From Halovenus carboxidivorans (GTDB taxonomy: Archaea; Halobacteriota; Halobacteria; Halobacteriales; Haloarculaceae): a DNA stretch of 64,000 nt. The notes under the pieces are model-generated. The model was given only the letters and a program-made list of their open reading frames with translations, had not been told where the DNA came from and did no database searches. The position numbers and the translations under genes were made by a program. Below, piece by piece: positions 24,667 through 33,658 of this stretch (its first letter is position 1; the number at the start of each line of letters is the position of its first letter). The stretch spans positions 184,748-248,747 of the forward strand of contig NZ_WUUT01000003.1 of NCBI RefSeq assembly GCF_009831575.1, written 5' to 3'.

Positions 24667-25932
24667 TCATCGCTCGGGGTGTGTCGGGGCGTCGAAGCCG
24701 CCACGAATCAGTGGTTTAGCGATGTGGCGGCGAGCGACCGGCGGCACCTCGTACCAGCCCTCCTCGATGTCGCGGTCGAGCGGCCGTTCGACCTTCCCCG
24801 GTGCGGCCGTCGAACAGTCCCGGCAGCGATAGCCCGCGTCCGCGCCGGCCGACTCCATCGACCGCCCGCACTCCGGACAGTCCGGCGTCGCCGGCTCGGT
24901 CTCGACACGCTCGCGCAGCGCGAACTTCTCCAGTTTGAGCGTCCCGTCTGCAACCTCGCCGCAGGCGGTGATCCGATCTCCCGGGTACAGCGCCCGGACG
25001 CGGTTGCGAAACCGTTTCGTCGGCTCGAACGCCGCCGCTGAGATCCGGTCACCGCCGTCGGTAAGCGTCAGGAAGACGTGACCCCCCTCTCTCGTCTCCG
25101 GGCCGTCGGCGACCGTCGCAGTGACGCGGTACGCGCGGCCATCGCGGAGTTGGCCGACCGTCCCGCGCTGGAGGTGTGCGTCGGTCCCCTGATTCGTGAC
25201 GAACACCTGCCGCGACGCGACGGGTTCGCTGTCGATCCGCTCGGCGGTTTCCCTGACCGCTGTAGGGTCGTCGCCGCGGATCCCGTGGAGGATCGGGCAG
25301 GGGGTTCGCGGGACGCAGACGGCCGTCTCTTCCTCGCGGTCGACGGTGTCCCAGACCGTCGGATAGCCCGCGTCGGCCGCCGCGACGACCGACTCGTACG
25401 CGACCGAGCGCTCGCTGCCCCACCGCTCGCGCTCGCGGTAGCTGATACACTCGTAGGTCCACCCCTCGAAGGCCGCCCACGCACCGACGGCCGCCAACGC
25501 GCCGATCCGGCCCCGACCGATCCCCCGCGTCACCGAGCGGTAGCCGGCCTCGTCGATCAGTCGCCGGGCCGTCTCGATGTCGTGATGGCTCCGGACGGCC
25601 TCGCGAGCGAACTCGGCCACGGCCCTGGGGACCGCTTCCGGATCGCAGTCGCCAACGACTGCCCCGGGATTGGTCGCGTCGTCGTCGGTCGCGGCGCGGT
25701 CGAGCAGGTCGTCGACGATTTCGAGCGCGTCCGCCGCTGGGAGGTCACAGTGGACGGCGACGGCGGCGTTCCCGCGGGTCTTGTGCTCGACGGCGGGGTT
25801 CAGCCGAACCAGAAGCGTCCGCTGGACGGCCCCGCCGGCGGCCTCGATTCGGTCGCCGAGGCGCGCCCCGAGATAGGTCGTACACATCCCCAGCGTCCGG
25901 GAGTCGGTGTCGTCGATGCCGATGACCGTCAC
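24667..25932 (-). CDS. tiaS: tRNA(Ile2) 2-agmatinylcytidine synthetase TiaS
   Basis: The 421-residue product begins (GTG at 25932) with VIGIDDTDSRTLGMCTTYLG, the TiaS N-terminal kinase-like motif with its acidic cluster. It continues through the archaea-specific ferredoxin-like and OB-fold region (about residues 260-345) and ends in a zinc ribbon, CPECGRSME and YRCRDC (about residues 368-393). TiaS attaches agmatine to C34 of the CAU anticodon so that the tRNA reads AUA codons; it is archaeal and essential. The GTG is preferred to the ATG at 25980 because the conserved strand starts there. It is divergent from the GLUG surface-protein gene. Confidence 0.94.
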   Translation of the reverse strand: MTVIGIDDTDSRTLGMCTTYLGARLGDRIEAAGGAVQRTLLVRLNPAVEHKTRGNAAVAVHCDLPAADALEIVDDLLDRAATDDDATNPGAVVGDCDPEAVPRAVAEFAREAVRSHHDIETARRLIDEAGYRSVTRGIGRGRIGALAAVGAWAAFEGWTYECISYRERERWGSERSVAYESVVAAADAGYPTVWDTVDREEETAVCVPRTPCPILHGIRGDDPTAVRETAERIDSEPVASRQVFVTNQGTDAHLQRGTVGQLRDGRAYRVTATVADGPETREGGHVFLTLTDGGDRISAAAFEPTKRFRNRVRALYPGDRITACGEVADGTLKLEKFALRERVETEPATPDCPECGRSMESAGADAGYRCRDCSTAAPGKVERPLDRDIEEGWYEVPPVARRHIAKPLIRGGFDAPTHPER

Positions 25933-26024
25933 GGCCGGGGATAGCTCCGGCGACCTGAAACGGGTTTCGGAGCCGATCACCCGCCTGGTCCGCCGGCGGA
26001 AGATTCAGCCCGGCGGCCGTTTGG

Positions 26025-26033
26025 TTTATATAT
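26025..26033 (+). promoter_or_regulatory. TATA box upstream of the GLUG surface-protein gene
   Basis: The sequence tttatatat is a strong archaeal TATA element about 100 nt before the ATG at 26133. It predicts a 5' leader of roughly 75 nt. The 200-base region 25933-26132 between this gene and tiaS holds no other gene that I can see. Confidence 0.55.
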
Positions 26034-26132
26034 CATTCCGTGAGAATAATTCCGTATGTATTTGCCCTCCACTCGGTCACGACGACGCGCAGACCGACCG
26101 TTGGCCGTCCCCTCCGGCGGTCGGTGACTCCT

Positions 26133-29100
26133 ATGGCCGAACAGACAGCGCCGCGCTCGTCGGCGGTCTCGACCGGTCGGCGGCAGTTTCTCCGCGCAGC
26201 GACGGCCACCGGCCTCGCGTCCGTCGCCGGGGTCGGTGCCGCACAGGACGGGCCGACCGAGATCACGGACTGGCACGACCTCGACGCGGTCCGCGACGCC
26301 CCGGATCGGGAGTACGTCCTCGGCGCCGACCTCGGCCCGGAGACGGCCGGCTACGACGAACACGTTCGCAACCGATCAGGCGGCTGGAACCCGATCGGTG
26401 AAGAGGGCGAGGAGTTCGCCGGCACGCTCGACGGCACCGGCTACGAGATCCGCGGGCTGACGGTCGACCGGCCCGATACCGAGTACGTCGGGCTGTTCGG
26501 GGGTCTCTCCGGCACCCTCCGGAACGTCACGCTCGTCGACGTCGCGGTCACCGGCGGCGATCACGTCGGCGGGCTGGTCGGGGACAACGACGGCCAGGTC
26601 CGCGCCCCGACGGTCGACGGCGAGGTGACCGGAGCGGAGATGGTCGGCGGCGTCGCCGGGGAGAATCCGGGGCTCGTCACGGAAGCGACGTCGACTGCGG
26701 CCGTCACGGGCGAGAAATACGTCGGCGGCGTAGTCGGGTACGTCGGCGGTGACGTCCGCCAGTCGACGGCCAGCGGGGCCGTCACCGGGGGCGAGGACGT
26801 CGGCGGGCTGGTCGGCTACAACTCCATCTCCGGCCTCGCCGACCGCGGCGGCGATATCGTCGGCTCGACGGCGAGCAACGACGTCTCCGGCAACCGCCAC
26901 GTCGGCGGGCTGGTCGGCCGAAATAGCGGTCTGGGAGTGGTTCGGGGATCGACGGCGACTGGCACTGTGTCCGGTGACCGCGGCCTCGGCGGCCTCGTAG
27001 GGGTGAACGACGGGGAGATCCAGAACAGTTTCTACGACATCGAGACGGTCCAGATCAACGGTGAGTCCGCGCTCACAGTCGGGGGGCTGTTCCCCGATCA
27101 GTACGAGCAGTGGCAGGCGACCGACGGCGAGCTATCGCCCGAGGAGTACGACTCCCTGACGGTCGACGGAAACGTGATCGAACTCGCCGACGCGCAGGGA
27201 GTCCGCGACGCGCTCGCGTTCGTCCACGACTCGGCGTTCGGCTGGCGGTTGACCGCCGACATCGATCTCACCGGTGAGGACGCCGGGCTGTATTTCCCGT
27301 TCGTCGCTGGCCTGTTCGACGGCAACGGCCACACGATCACACTCGATGTCGACCTGCCGGCGGTGAGCCGCGTCGGCGCAATTGGGGCGAGTCTCGACGA
27401 GATCGTCGACCTCTCAGTCGAGGGGTCGGTCACCGGTGCCGACCGGGTCGGCGGCCTCGTCGGACTGAATCAGTCCCGGGAAGTCGCCGACGTGACGACC
27501 GACGTGGACGTGACCGGCGTAGCGGCCGTCGGCGGGCTCGCCGGGGAGAACGCCGACCGCGAGGACTTCACCCGAGACGAGGACGAGCGGGGTCGCATCC
27601 TCGATTCGACGGCGAGCGGAACGGTCGAGGGCGACGAGCAGGTTGGCGGACTCGTCGGCGAGAACAGTGGAAGCGTCGTCACCTCCACGGCTGAGGTGGC
27701 GGTGACCGGCGGGCAGTCGGTCGGCGGTCTCGCCGGAACGAACTCCGGCGGGATCGAGGGGTCAACCGCCACCGGATCCGTCACCGGCGACGGCGGCATC
27801 GCCGGTCTCGTCGGTGGCTCTCCCGGAGACATCTCGAATAGTCACTACAATATCGAGGAGCTATCGCTCAACGGCGAGACCGCCCTCACGGCCGGTGGAC
27901 TGTTCGCCGAGCAGTACGAGGACTGGGAGGCAAACGACAGGGAACTCGACCTCGAAGCGTACGACTCGTTGACCGTCTCCGACGATCGCGTCGAGATCGC
28001 CGACGAACGGGGCGTGCGGGACGCACTGGGCTTCATCGACGACAGGCAGTTCGACTGGCGGCTGACCGACGACATCGATCTCACCGGCGAGGCTGCCGGG
28101 CTGTACCTTCCGTATCTCGTCGGCGAGTTCGACGGCGACGGCCACACGATCAGGCTCGATGTCGACCTGCCGGCGGCGAGCCAGGTCGGTGCCATCGGAT
28201 ACGCCGAGGAGACCGTCGAGGGTCTCACGGTCGAGGGGTCGGTCACTGGGGCGAACGAGGTCGGCGGCCTCGTCGGCTACATGCCCGAGGGCAGTATTCT
28301 GGATTCGACGGTCGACTGCGACGTGACCGGAGAGGAGTTGGTCGGCGGCGTCGTCGGCCGTATCGGCAGCAGCCACGTCGAACGGTCGACCGCGAGCGGG
28401 GACGTGACCGGCGAGACATACGTCGGCGGCGTGGTCGGCCGGAACGGATCCGGGAAGATCCGCGCCCTGACCGTCGACGGGGCAGTAACTGCCTCGGAAG
28501 AGGTCGGCGGGATCGTCGGTCTCAACGGCGGGAGGATCCTGCGCTCGACCCTCTCGGGGCGCGTCTCCGGCGAACGGACCGTCGGCGGCGTCGCTGGCAT
28601 CCACTACAGGGGAGCTATCGAGAACTCTCGGGTCCTCGGAAGCGTAAGTGGCGGGACGCGCGTCGGAGGTCTGGCCGGCACGTTCGGGACCGGACGAATC
28701 GTCACCTCGCTCGTCTCTGGTCCAATCGACGGCGAGGAGGCGGTCGGCGCGCTCGTCGGATACAACGACCGGGGATTCAACCACTTCTCGGGGACGGTGA
28801 CGGACTCGTACTGGGACGCCGAAACGACCGGCCAGCAGAGCGCCCTCGGCGACGGCGTCGAGATCACCGGTACCGTTCGCGGCCTCTCGACCGACCAGAT
28901 GCAGGGGGAAGACGCCGCCGAGCATATGTCGGCGCTGGATTTCGAGGGGATCTGGGCGACGACGACCGATCCGGCGGGCTATCCGACTCCGAACCAGAGG
29001 GAATCACGGGACCAGTCCGACCCGGCTGATTCGACGGACGAATCCGGGCCGGGATTCGGCCTCACCGGGGTCGTCGGGGGTCTCGGCGGCGTCGTCTACC

Positions 29101-29156
29101 TCCTCTCGCGTCGGGGCAACGATACCGGCTCGAACGGGGGAAGACCCGGCCAGTGA
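26133..29156 (+). CDS. Secreted GLUG-repeat surface protein with Tat signal and PGF-CTERM anchor
   Basis: The product is 1007 residues. The N-terminus has a twin-arginine signal (GRRQFLRAATATGLA, about residues 15-29). The body is a run of about 18 GLUG motifs (VGGLVGxN-like, for example VGGLVGDN and VGGVVGRN), which form stacked beta turns. Two long modules of about 150 residues repeat within it (about 298-446 and 569-717). The C-terminus has an acidic Ser/Asp linker, then GPGFGLTGVVGG, a hydrophobic stretch and an Arg pair, the PGF-CTERM signal processed by archaeosortase A and replaced by a lipid anchor. It is therefore exported folded and anchored outside. Binding target unknown; GLUG proteins are often adhesins or peptidase-associated. 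Confidence 0.88.
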   Translation: MAEQTAPRSSAVSTGRRQFLRAATATGLASVAGVGAAQDGPTEITDWHDLDAVRDAPDREYVLGADLGPETAGYDEHVRNRSGGWNPIGEEGEEFAGTLDGTGYEIRGLTVDRPDTEYVGLFGGLSGTLRNVTLVDVAVTGGDHVGGLVGDNDGQVRAPTVDGEVTGAEMVGGVAGENPGLVTEATSTAAVTGEKYVGGVVGYVGGDVRQSTASGAVTGGEDVGGLVGYNSISGLADRGGDIVGSTASNDVSGNRHVGGLVGRNSGLGVVRGSTATGTVSGDRGLGGLVGVNDGEIQNSFYDIETVQINGESALTVGGLFPDQYEQWQATDGELSPEEYDSLTVDGNVIELADAQGVRDALAFVHDSAFGWRLTADIDLTGEDAGLYFPFVAGLFDGNGHTITLDVDLPAVSRVGAIGASLDEIVDLSVEGSVTGADRVGGLVGLNQSREVADVTTDVDVTGVAAVGGLAGENADREDFTRDEDERGRILDSTASGTVEGDEQVGGLVGENSGSVVTSTAEVAVTGGQSVGGLAGTNSGGIEGSTATGSVTGDGGIAGLVGGSPGDISNSHYNIEELSLNGETALTAGGLFAEQYEDWEANDRELDLEAYDSLTVSDDRVEIADERGVRDALGFIDDRQFDWRLTDDIDLTGEAAGLYLPYLVGEFDGDGHTIRLDVDLPAASQVGAIGYAEETVEGLTVEGSVTGANEVGGLVGYMPEGSILDSTVDCDVTGEELVGGVVGRIGSSHVERSTASGDVTGETYVGGVVGRNGSGKIRALTVDGAVTASEEVGGIVGLNGGRILRSTLSGRVSGERTVGGVAGIHYRGAIENSRVLGSVSGGTRVGGLAGTFGTGRIVTSLVSGPIDGEEAVGALVGYNDRGFNHFSGTVTDSYWDAETTGQQSALGDGVEITGTVRGLSTDQMQGEDAAEHMSALDFEGIWATTTDPAGYPTPNQRESRDQSDPADSTDESGPGFGLTGVVGGLGGVVYLLSRRGNDTGSNGGRPGQ
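27024..27470 (+). repeat. Internal duplication in the GLUG protein, copy A
   Basis: This encodes about residues 298-446: a YDIE start, GGLF..QYE, EYDSLTV, GVRDAL, DIDLTGE, HTITLDVDLPA and GSVTGADRVGG. Copy B repeats the same order 813 nt (271 codons) later. Confidence 0.8.
27837..28283 (+). repeat. Internal duplication in the GLUG protein, copy B
   Basis: This encodes about residues 569-717 with the same order of blocks as copy A (YNIE, GGLF..QYE, AYDSLTV, GVRDAL, DIDLTGE, HTIRLDVDLPA, GSVTGANEVGG). The third bases have diverged, so the duplication is not recent. Confidence 0.8.
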
Positions 29157-29175
29157 GAGCCAACCGCCGGAGTTA

Positions 29176-29204
29176 GTGGCGATGTTTGCCACAACTCATA
29201 TAAG
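29176..29204 (+). promoter_or_regulatory. Promoter with inverted repeat before the HTH regulator gene
   Basis: Arms gtggc (29176-29180) and gccac (29188-29192) lie directly upstream of the TATA-like catataag (29197-29204), which is about 30 nt before the ATG at 29233. An inverted repeat abutting the TATA box of a regulator gene is a reasonable autoregulatory operator, but 5-bp arms are weak evidence. Confidence 0.4.
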
Positions 29205-29232
29205 GGGTGGCTAATTACCTTCGGGTAGTACT

Positions 29233-30198
29233 ATGTCCCGGTCAGCACTGGTCGGAAACGTCACAGCGATGCTCGAAGACGCTGGCTTCCTCGTCAGCGA
29301 CCGCTGTGCGATCCGACCGAAGAGCTTCGATGTCGCGGCACGCCGGGGCGAAGACGTGTTGCTGGTGAAGATTCTCGGCAATATCGACGCCTTCGACGCC
29401 CGGACCGGCGCGGAGATGCGCCGGCTGGGCACCTATCTCAACGCGACGCCGATCGTGATCGGTCTGCGGACCCGCGACGAGGAACTCGATCCCGGCGTCG
29501 TCTACTTCCGTAACGGCGTTCCGGTGCTCTCCCCGGATACGGCGATGGATCTGTTCGTCGAGGAAGTTCCGCCGCTGATCTACGCCGCGCCCGGCGGCCT
29601 CTACGTCAACATCGACAGCGAAGTGCTGCAAGACGCCCGCCAGGAACGCGACTGGTCGCTCGGCCGACTCGCGAAGGAACTCGGCGTCTCCCGCCGGACC
29701 GTCTCGAAGTACGAGGACGGGATGGACGCGAGCGTCGAGGTCGCGGCCGAACTCGAAGAGCTGTTCGACGCGCCGCTGACTTCGCCGGTGTCGGTGCTCG
29801 AAGACGGCGGCGAGTCGGTCCGTGAGCCGGAGGATCCGCCGGAGGGACCGGACGTCGACAAGGAAGACGAGCCGATCGTGACGGTGCTCACCCGCGTGGG
29901 CTACGAGGTTCACCCGACCGACCGCGCCCCGTTCAAGACCGTCAGCGAGGACGAGGGCGAGCAACAGCAGATGCTCACCGGTCACTCCGAGTTCACCAAG
30001 ACCGCACAGAAGCGCGCGAAGATCATGTCCTCGGTCAGCCGCGTGACCCGGACGCACTCGGTGTACGTCGTCGACCGCGCCCGCACGGAGGCGGTCGACG
30101 GTACGGCGATCATCGAGCAAGACGAGATGGAGCAGATCGAAGACCGGTCGGAACTGCGCAATCTGATCGCGGATCGGATCGAAGAAGAGCCGGCCTGA
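29233..30198 (+). CDS. Archaeal putative HTH-type transcriptional regulator (Cro/C1-type HTH in the middle)
   Basis: The product is 321 residues. The N-terminal 115 residues form an alpha/beta domain ([23 protein letters not shown]) that resembles a nuclease-like or ligand fold. A Cro/C1-type helix-turn-helix follows at about residues 132-180 ([21 protein letters not shown]), and then an acidic linker and a C-terminal domain with [16 protein letters not shown]. This architecture is that of the archaea-specific 'putative HTH-type transcriptional regulatory protein' family. Its regulon is unknown. It has its own promoter and is followed by a hairpin with an AT-rich tail. Confidence 0.88.
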   Translation: MSRSALVGNVTAMLEDAGFLVSDRCAIRPKSFDVAARRGEDVLLVKILGNIDAFDARTGAEMRRLGTYLNATPIVIGLRTRDEELDPGVVYFRNGVPVLSPDTAMDLFVEEVPPLIYAAPGGLYVNIDSEVLQDARQERDWSLGRLAKELGVSRRTVSKYEDGMDASVEVAAELEELFDAPLTSPVSVLEDGGESVREPEDPPEGPDVDKEDEPIVTVLTRVGYEVHPTDRAPFKTVSEDEGEQQQMLTGHSEFTKTAQKRAKIMSSVSRVTRTHSVYVVDRARTEAVDGTAIIEQDEMEQIEDRSELRNLIADRIEEEPA

Positions 30199-30202
30199 CG
30201 GT

Positions 30203-30232
30203 GTGAAATCGGTTTCACAAAATGATTATTTT
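30203..30232 (+). terminator. Hairpin and T-rich tail after the HTH regulator gene
   Basis: Arms gtgaaa (30203-30208) and tttcac (30213-30218) flank a 4-nt loop and are followed by an AT-rich tail containing gattatttt. The position, directly after the stop at 30198, suggests transcription termination. Confidence 0.5.
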
Positions 30233-30334
30233 CATCCTCTCCACATTTCCCTCTGTGTTCACTGATTACCAGTACCCCTGGGCCCCACAGCACCGCACGG
30301 ACGAACGCAGTGGATCGAACGCGGGGGACCGGCG

Positions 30335-30523
30335 ATGACTGCCCGACACACTGACAGCCGCCTCCTGCGGGCCGTCGGCGCTGGCGTGTTCGCCGTCGCC
30401 GTCGTCGGCGGCGTGGCGTTCGGCTGGGATTTCAGCGGGTCGACCGGCACGATACCGGCCGCCATCGCGGTCGCTGCTGCGGCAGTTGCGACCGCCGTCG
30501 GCTATCTGAGTCGGTCCGGCTGA
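30335..30523 (+). CDS. Small two-helix membrane protein (62 aa)
   Basis: The 62-residue product has hydrophobic segments at about residues 12-29 and 39-57, separated by a polar loop (WDFSGSTG), with short charged ends (MTARHTDSR at the start). It is probably a small two-helix membrane protein. No family is recognised. It precedes the helicase gene by 56 nt on the same strand. The codon pattern (strong GC3) supports a real gene, but similar frames can arise by chance at this base composition. Confidence 0.55.
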   Translation: MTARHTDSRLLRAVGAGVFAVAVVGGVAFGWDFSGSTGTIPAAIAVAAAAVATAVGYLSRSG

Positions 30524-30579
30524 CGCTGTCGCCGTGCTGGGACAGAAACGCCTATTGTCGCTGGTCCCCGTCTCCCGAT

Positions 30580-32991
30580 GTGACACGCAGTGCCGACGCC
30601 GAGACGGAAATTCCCGTCTCGGATGTCCTGCCGTCGTTTACCGAGGCGTTCCCCTTCGAGCGGTTCAACCGGATGCAGTCGGAGACGCTGCCGGCGCTTC
30701 TGGACACCGACGAGAACGTCGTCGTCAGCGCCCCCACCGCGAGCGGGAAGACCGCCGTCGCGGAGGTGGCCATCTGCCGGACGCTCGATGCCGGCGGGAC
30801 CGCACTGTTTCTCGCTCCCCTCCGGGCGCTCACCAACGAGAAAGAACGCGAGTGGGAGCGCTTCGAGGACCTCGGCTACTCGGTGTACGTCGTCACGGGC
30901 GAACGCGACCTGAATCCTCGCAAGGCCGAGCGCGCGGACGTGCTCGTGATGACCCCGGAGAAGGCCGACTCCGCGACCCGGAAACACGACTCCCGCCGGT
31001 ACTCCTTCGTGACCGACATCGACTGCTGTATCATCGACGAGGTGCATCTGCTCGACTCCGAGCAGCGCGGGAGCGTCCTCGAGGTGACCATCTCCCGCCT
31101 TCGACGGCTCTGTGATCCCCGCGTCGTCGCGCTGTCGGCGACGATGCCCAACGTCGAGGACGTCGCGGCGTGGCTCGACGCCCCCGAGGAGTGTACCTTC
31201 TCCTTCGGCGAGGAGTACCGCCCCGTCCCGCTGGAGGCGGACGTGACCACCTACACGCACGGCGAGAACGCCTTCGCCGACAAGTACCGGCGCCTGTACC
31301 GCGCGCTGGACCGGGCGGAGCCGCACATCCGCGAGGACGGGCAGGCGCTCGTGTTCGTCGCCTCCCGCCAGGACACCGTCCAGGCCGCGAAGAAGGCCCG
31401 GGACGAACTCGTCGAGCGGGACATCCCGATGGGGGCTCGCGGCGACTACGACTTCCACACCGACGCCGAACAGTTGAGCGACGACACGCTCCGGCAGTCC
31501 GTCCTCGACGGCGTCGGCTTTCACCACGCCGGCCTCGCCCGCGAGGACAAGACCCTCGTCGAGCAGTGGTTCCGCGAGGGGAAGATTCAACTGCTCTTTT
31601 CGACCTCGACGCTGGCGTGGGGGGTCAACCTCCCGGCGCGGTGTGTCGTGATCCGCGATACGAAACACCACGACCCCCTGAAGGGGGAAGTGGAGATGAG
31701 CCCGCTTGATGTCCTGCAGATGCTCGGCCGGGCGGGGCGGCCGGGCTACGACGACAAGGGCTACGCCTGGGTGGTCTGTGACGGCGACTCGGTGCGCCGG
31801 TACCGCGAGTTGCTCTCGGAGGGCAAACGCATCGAGTCGCGGCTGGCGGACCGGACCGGTTCGGACGAACAGGTCGACGGCGAACCGCCGGCCAGCGATC
31901 TGGCGGTCCACCTCAACGCCGAAATCGCACTCGGGACTGTCCAGGATATCGACGACGCGATGGACTGGCTGGAAACCACCTTCTACTACGTCCGGGCGAA
32001 ACGCGGCTCGGAGTACGTCGCCGGCGACGAGCTTCGAAACCGGGTCAGCGAGACCCTGGAGTGGCTCGTCGACCGCGGATTCGTCGAGATGGACGGCCTC
32101 TCGGTCGAGCCCACGGCACTCGGGCGGCTCACCTCGAAGTTCTACCTCGAACTCTCGACTGCGCGGCATTTCGCCACCCTCGCGGACCGGACCGATCTCA
32201 CCGAACTGGAGGTGCTGACCGCCGTCGCGACGGCCGGCGAGTTCGATAGCGTCAGCGCCCGCTCGGACGAAGAAGGTGCCGTCGAGGCGGTGCTCGGCGA
32301 CCGGGCGACGAGTCTCGACCCCGGGAGCCGGAAGGTGCTCGCGATCCTGAAGTCGGCGATGGACGGCACTACGCCGGCCGCGCTGCGCAGCGACGCCTGG
32401 GTGATCAGACAGAACGCCCTGCGGCTGCTCGCCTCGCTCCGGGCTATCGTCGACCGGTTCGGGACGGCAACACAGGCGAATCTCGTCTGCCGGATCGAAG
32501 CCCGGGTCGAGACCGGTGTCAGCGACGACGCGGTCGGCCTGACCGCAATCGACGGCGTGGGATCGACCCGAGCGGGAACTCTCGCCGCCGCCGGCTACGA
32601 CTCTCCGGCCGCCGTCGCGGCGGCGACTCCCCCGGAACTGTCCGCCGCTGGCCTCTCCGGTGGCGTCGCCGAACAGATCGTCGACAGCGCCGCTGATCTC
32701 CCTGCCATCGCCGTCGACTGGGGGGAGTTCCCCGAGTCGATCCCACGCGGCGAGCGCGACCTGCGGGAGGTCACCGTCCGCTCGACGGCCGGCAGCGCCC
32801 GCGCGACGGTCACGGTCCGGGTCAACGGCGTCGAGATGACGGAAAAGAGCACCTACCTCGGCGAGGCCACTCTCCCCGTCGGCGTCTTCGGCGGCGACAC
32901 CGACGAACTCGACTTCGAGATCCGCGTCGTCTTCCCCGAACTGCCGATCCGACCGATCACCCGCTCGCGGACGGTCCGCGTCCGACGGTAG
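30580..32991 (+). CDS. Ski2-like DEAD/DEAH-box helicase
   Basis: The product is 803 residues starting at GTG 30580. Helicase motifs appear in order: Q-like FNRMQSETLPALL, Walker A SAPTASGKTAVAEVA (about residues 47-61), Ia LAPLRALTNEK, II IIDEVHLLD (about residues 150-158), III ALSATMPN, IV VFVASRQDT, V FSTSTLAWGVNLPAR and VI MLGRAGRPGYD. A winged helix and a Sec63-like helical domain follow, then a helix-hairpin-helix (AIDGVGSTRAGTLAAAGYDS, about residues 650-669) and a terminal beta-rich domain. This is the Brr2/Ski2/Hel308 superfamily, acting on RNA or on stalled replication forks. I do not see the RAR-containing C-terminal module of Hel308. Confidence 0.9.
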   Translation: MTRSADAETEIPVSDVLPSFTEAFPFERFNRMQSETLPALLDTDENVVVSAPTASGKTAVAEVAICRTLDAGGTALFLAPLRALTNEKEREWERFEDLGYSVYVVTGERDLNPRKAERADVLVMTPEKADSATRKHDSRRYSFVTDIDCCIIDEVHLLDSEQRGSVLEVTISRLRRLCDPRVVALSATMPNVEDVAAWLDAPEECTFSFGEEYRPVPLEADVTTYTHGENAFADKYRRLYRALDRAEPHIREDGQALVFVASRQDTVQAAKKARDELVERDIPMGARGDYDFHTDAEQLSDDTLRQSVLDGVGFHHAGLAREDKTLVEQWFREGKIQLLFSTSTLAWGVNLPARCVVIRDTKHHDPLKGEVEMSPLDVLQMLGRAGRPGYDDKGYAWVVCDGDSVRRYRELLSEGKRIESRLADRTGSDEQVDGEPPASDLAVHLNAEIALGTVQDIDDAMDWLETTFYYVRAKRGSEYVAGDELRNRVSETLEWLVDRGFVEMDGLSVEPTALGRLTSKFYLELSTARHFATLADRTDLTELEVLTAVATAGEFDSVSARSDEEGAVEAVLGDRATSLDPGSRKVLAILKSAMDGTTPAALRSDAWVIRQNALRLLASLRAIVDRFGTATQANLVCRIEARVETGVSDDAVGLTAIDGVGSTRAGTLAAAGYDSPAAVAAATPPELSAAGLSGGVAEQIVDSAADLPAIAVDWGEFPESIPRGERDLREVTVRSTAGSARATVTVRVNGVEMTEKSTYLGEATLPVGVFGGDTDELDFEIRVVFPELPIRPITRSRTVRVRR

Positions 32992-33146
32992 TCCCTCACC
33001 GGCCCGATCGCTGAAACGGCCTCAGAAATCGAAGTAAAAATTCTGACGCTCTCTCGTGGCGTCTTAAAACGAATTGGATCGTCTGAACGGCGATAATTTA
33101 TGTTGGAGCGGCTGAAAATGAGGTGAAATCTCTCTAGCCGTCTCCC

Positions 33147-33155
33147 CTTTATATT
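33147..33155 (+). promoter_or_regulatory. TATA box of the 77-aa membrane protein gene
   Basis: The sequence ctttatatt lies in the unusually AT-rich 200-base region after the helicase gene, about 40 nt before the ATG at 33193. A purine-rich agaggac just before the ATG may serve as ribosome-binding site. Confidence 0.5.
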
Positions 33156-33192
33156 GGGGGATAGTCCGTATAGAGGAGTACAGAGAGGACCC

Positions 33193-33426
33193 ATGTCAAG
33201 TGCATTCCCCTCCGACTCGACCGCAGGCGCGGACCGCGGCATCAGTCTCCGAACCGCAGTCAAATACCCCCTCCGAGCGCTCGGATTCTGGGCCGCAGTC
33301 GTCCTCCCGTTCGTACTGCTCTGGCTGATCGTCTCCGGCATCGCCCAGCAGTCGCCCACCATCCTGACCGGAGTCGTCAGCGCGAACGTCGCCGCCCTCG
33401 TGCTCGGCAGAGAGTACAAGCGCTGA
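33193..33426 (+). CDS. Small membrane protein (77 aa)
   Basis: The ATG at 33193 opens a 77-residue protein with two hydrophobic segments, about residues 25-46 (WAAVVLPFVLLWLIVSG) and 52-70. The N-terminus is polar (MSSAFPSDST) and the C-terminal tail basic (REYKR), so both ends are probably inside. No family is recognised. It has its own TATA box. The 231 bases after its stop hold no gene that I can see, only a TATA-like catttac (33629-33635) placed for a leaderless start of the next gene. Confidence 0.6.
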   Translation: MSSAFPSDSTAGADRGISLRTAVKYPLRALGFWAAVVLPFVLLWLIVSGIAQQSPTILTGVVSANVAALVLGREYKR

Positions 33427-33658
33427 CCCGCGCCGGCGGCCGGGTGGGTCCTCTCTGCCACCCCTGTGGTTCCCGTTGACGCCCCCTCTACTCCGTTTTC
33501 GGACAACACGCGTGCGCTCCGACACGGTCTCACTCTCGTAACCGACCGGTATCACCCGGCCACTCGCCCCGTGCTGTACGGCTGGAAACCCGGTACTGCG
33601 GGCGGCCCAACCCATTGGAGATGGATGTCCATTTACCCACGCAGCTCCAACCTCTGGT

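Noticed and set aside
26133-28800. Repeated short motifs suggestive of a CRISPR or satellite array
   Set aside because: The repeats are in-frame coding GLUG motifs with diverged third bases and irregular spacing.
30502-32169. 555-codon minus-strand frame
   Set aside because: It is antisense to the helicase, whose seven motifs are in order; the composition is that of a shadow frame.
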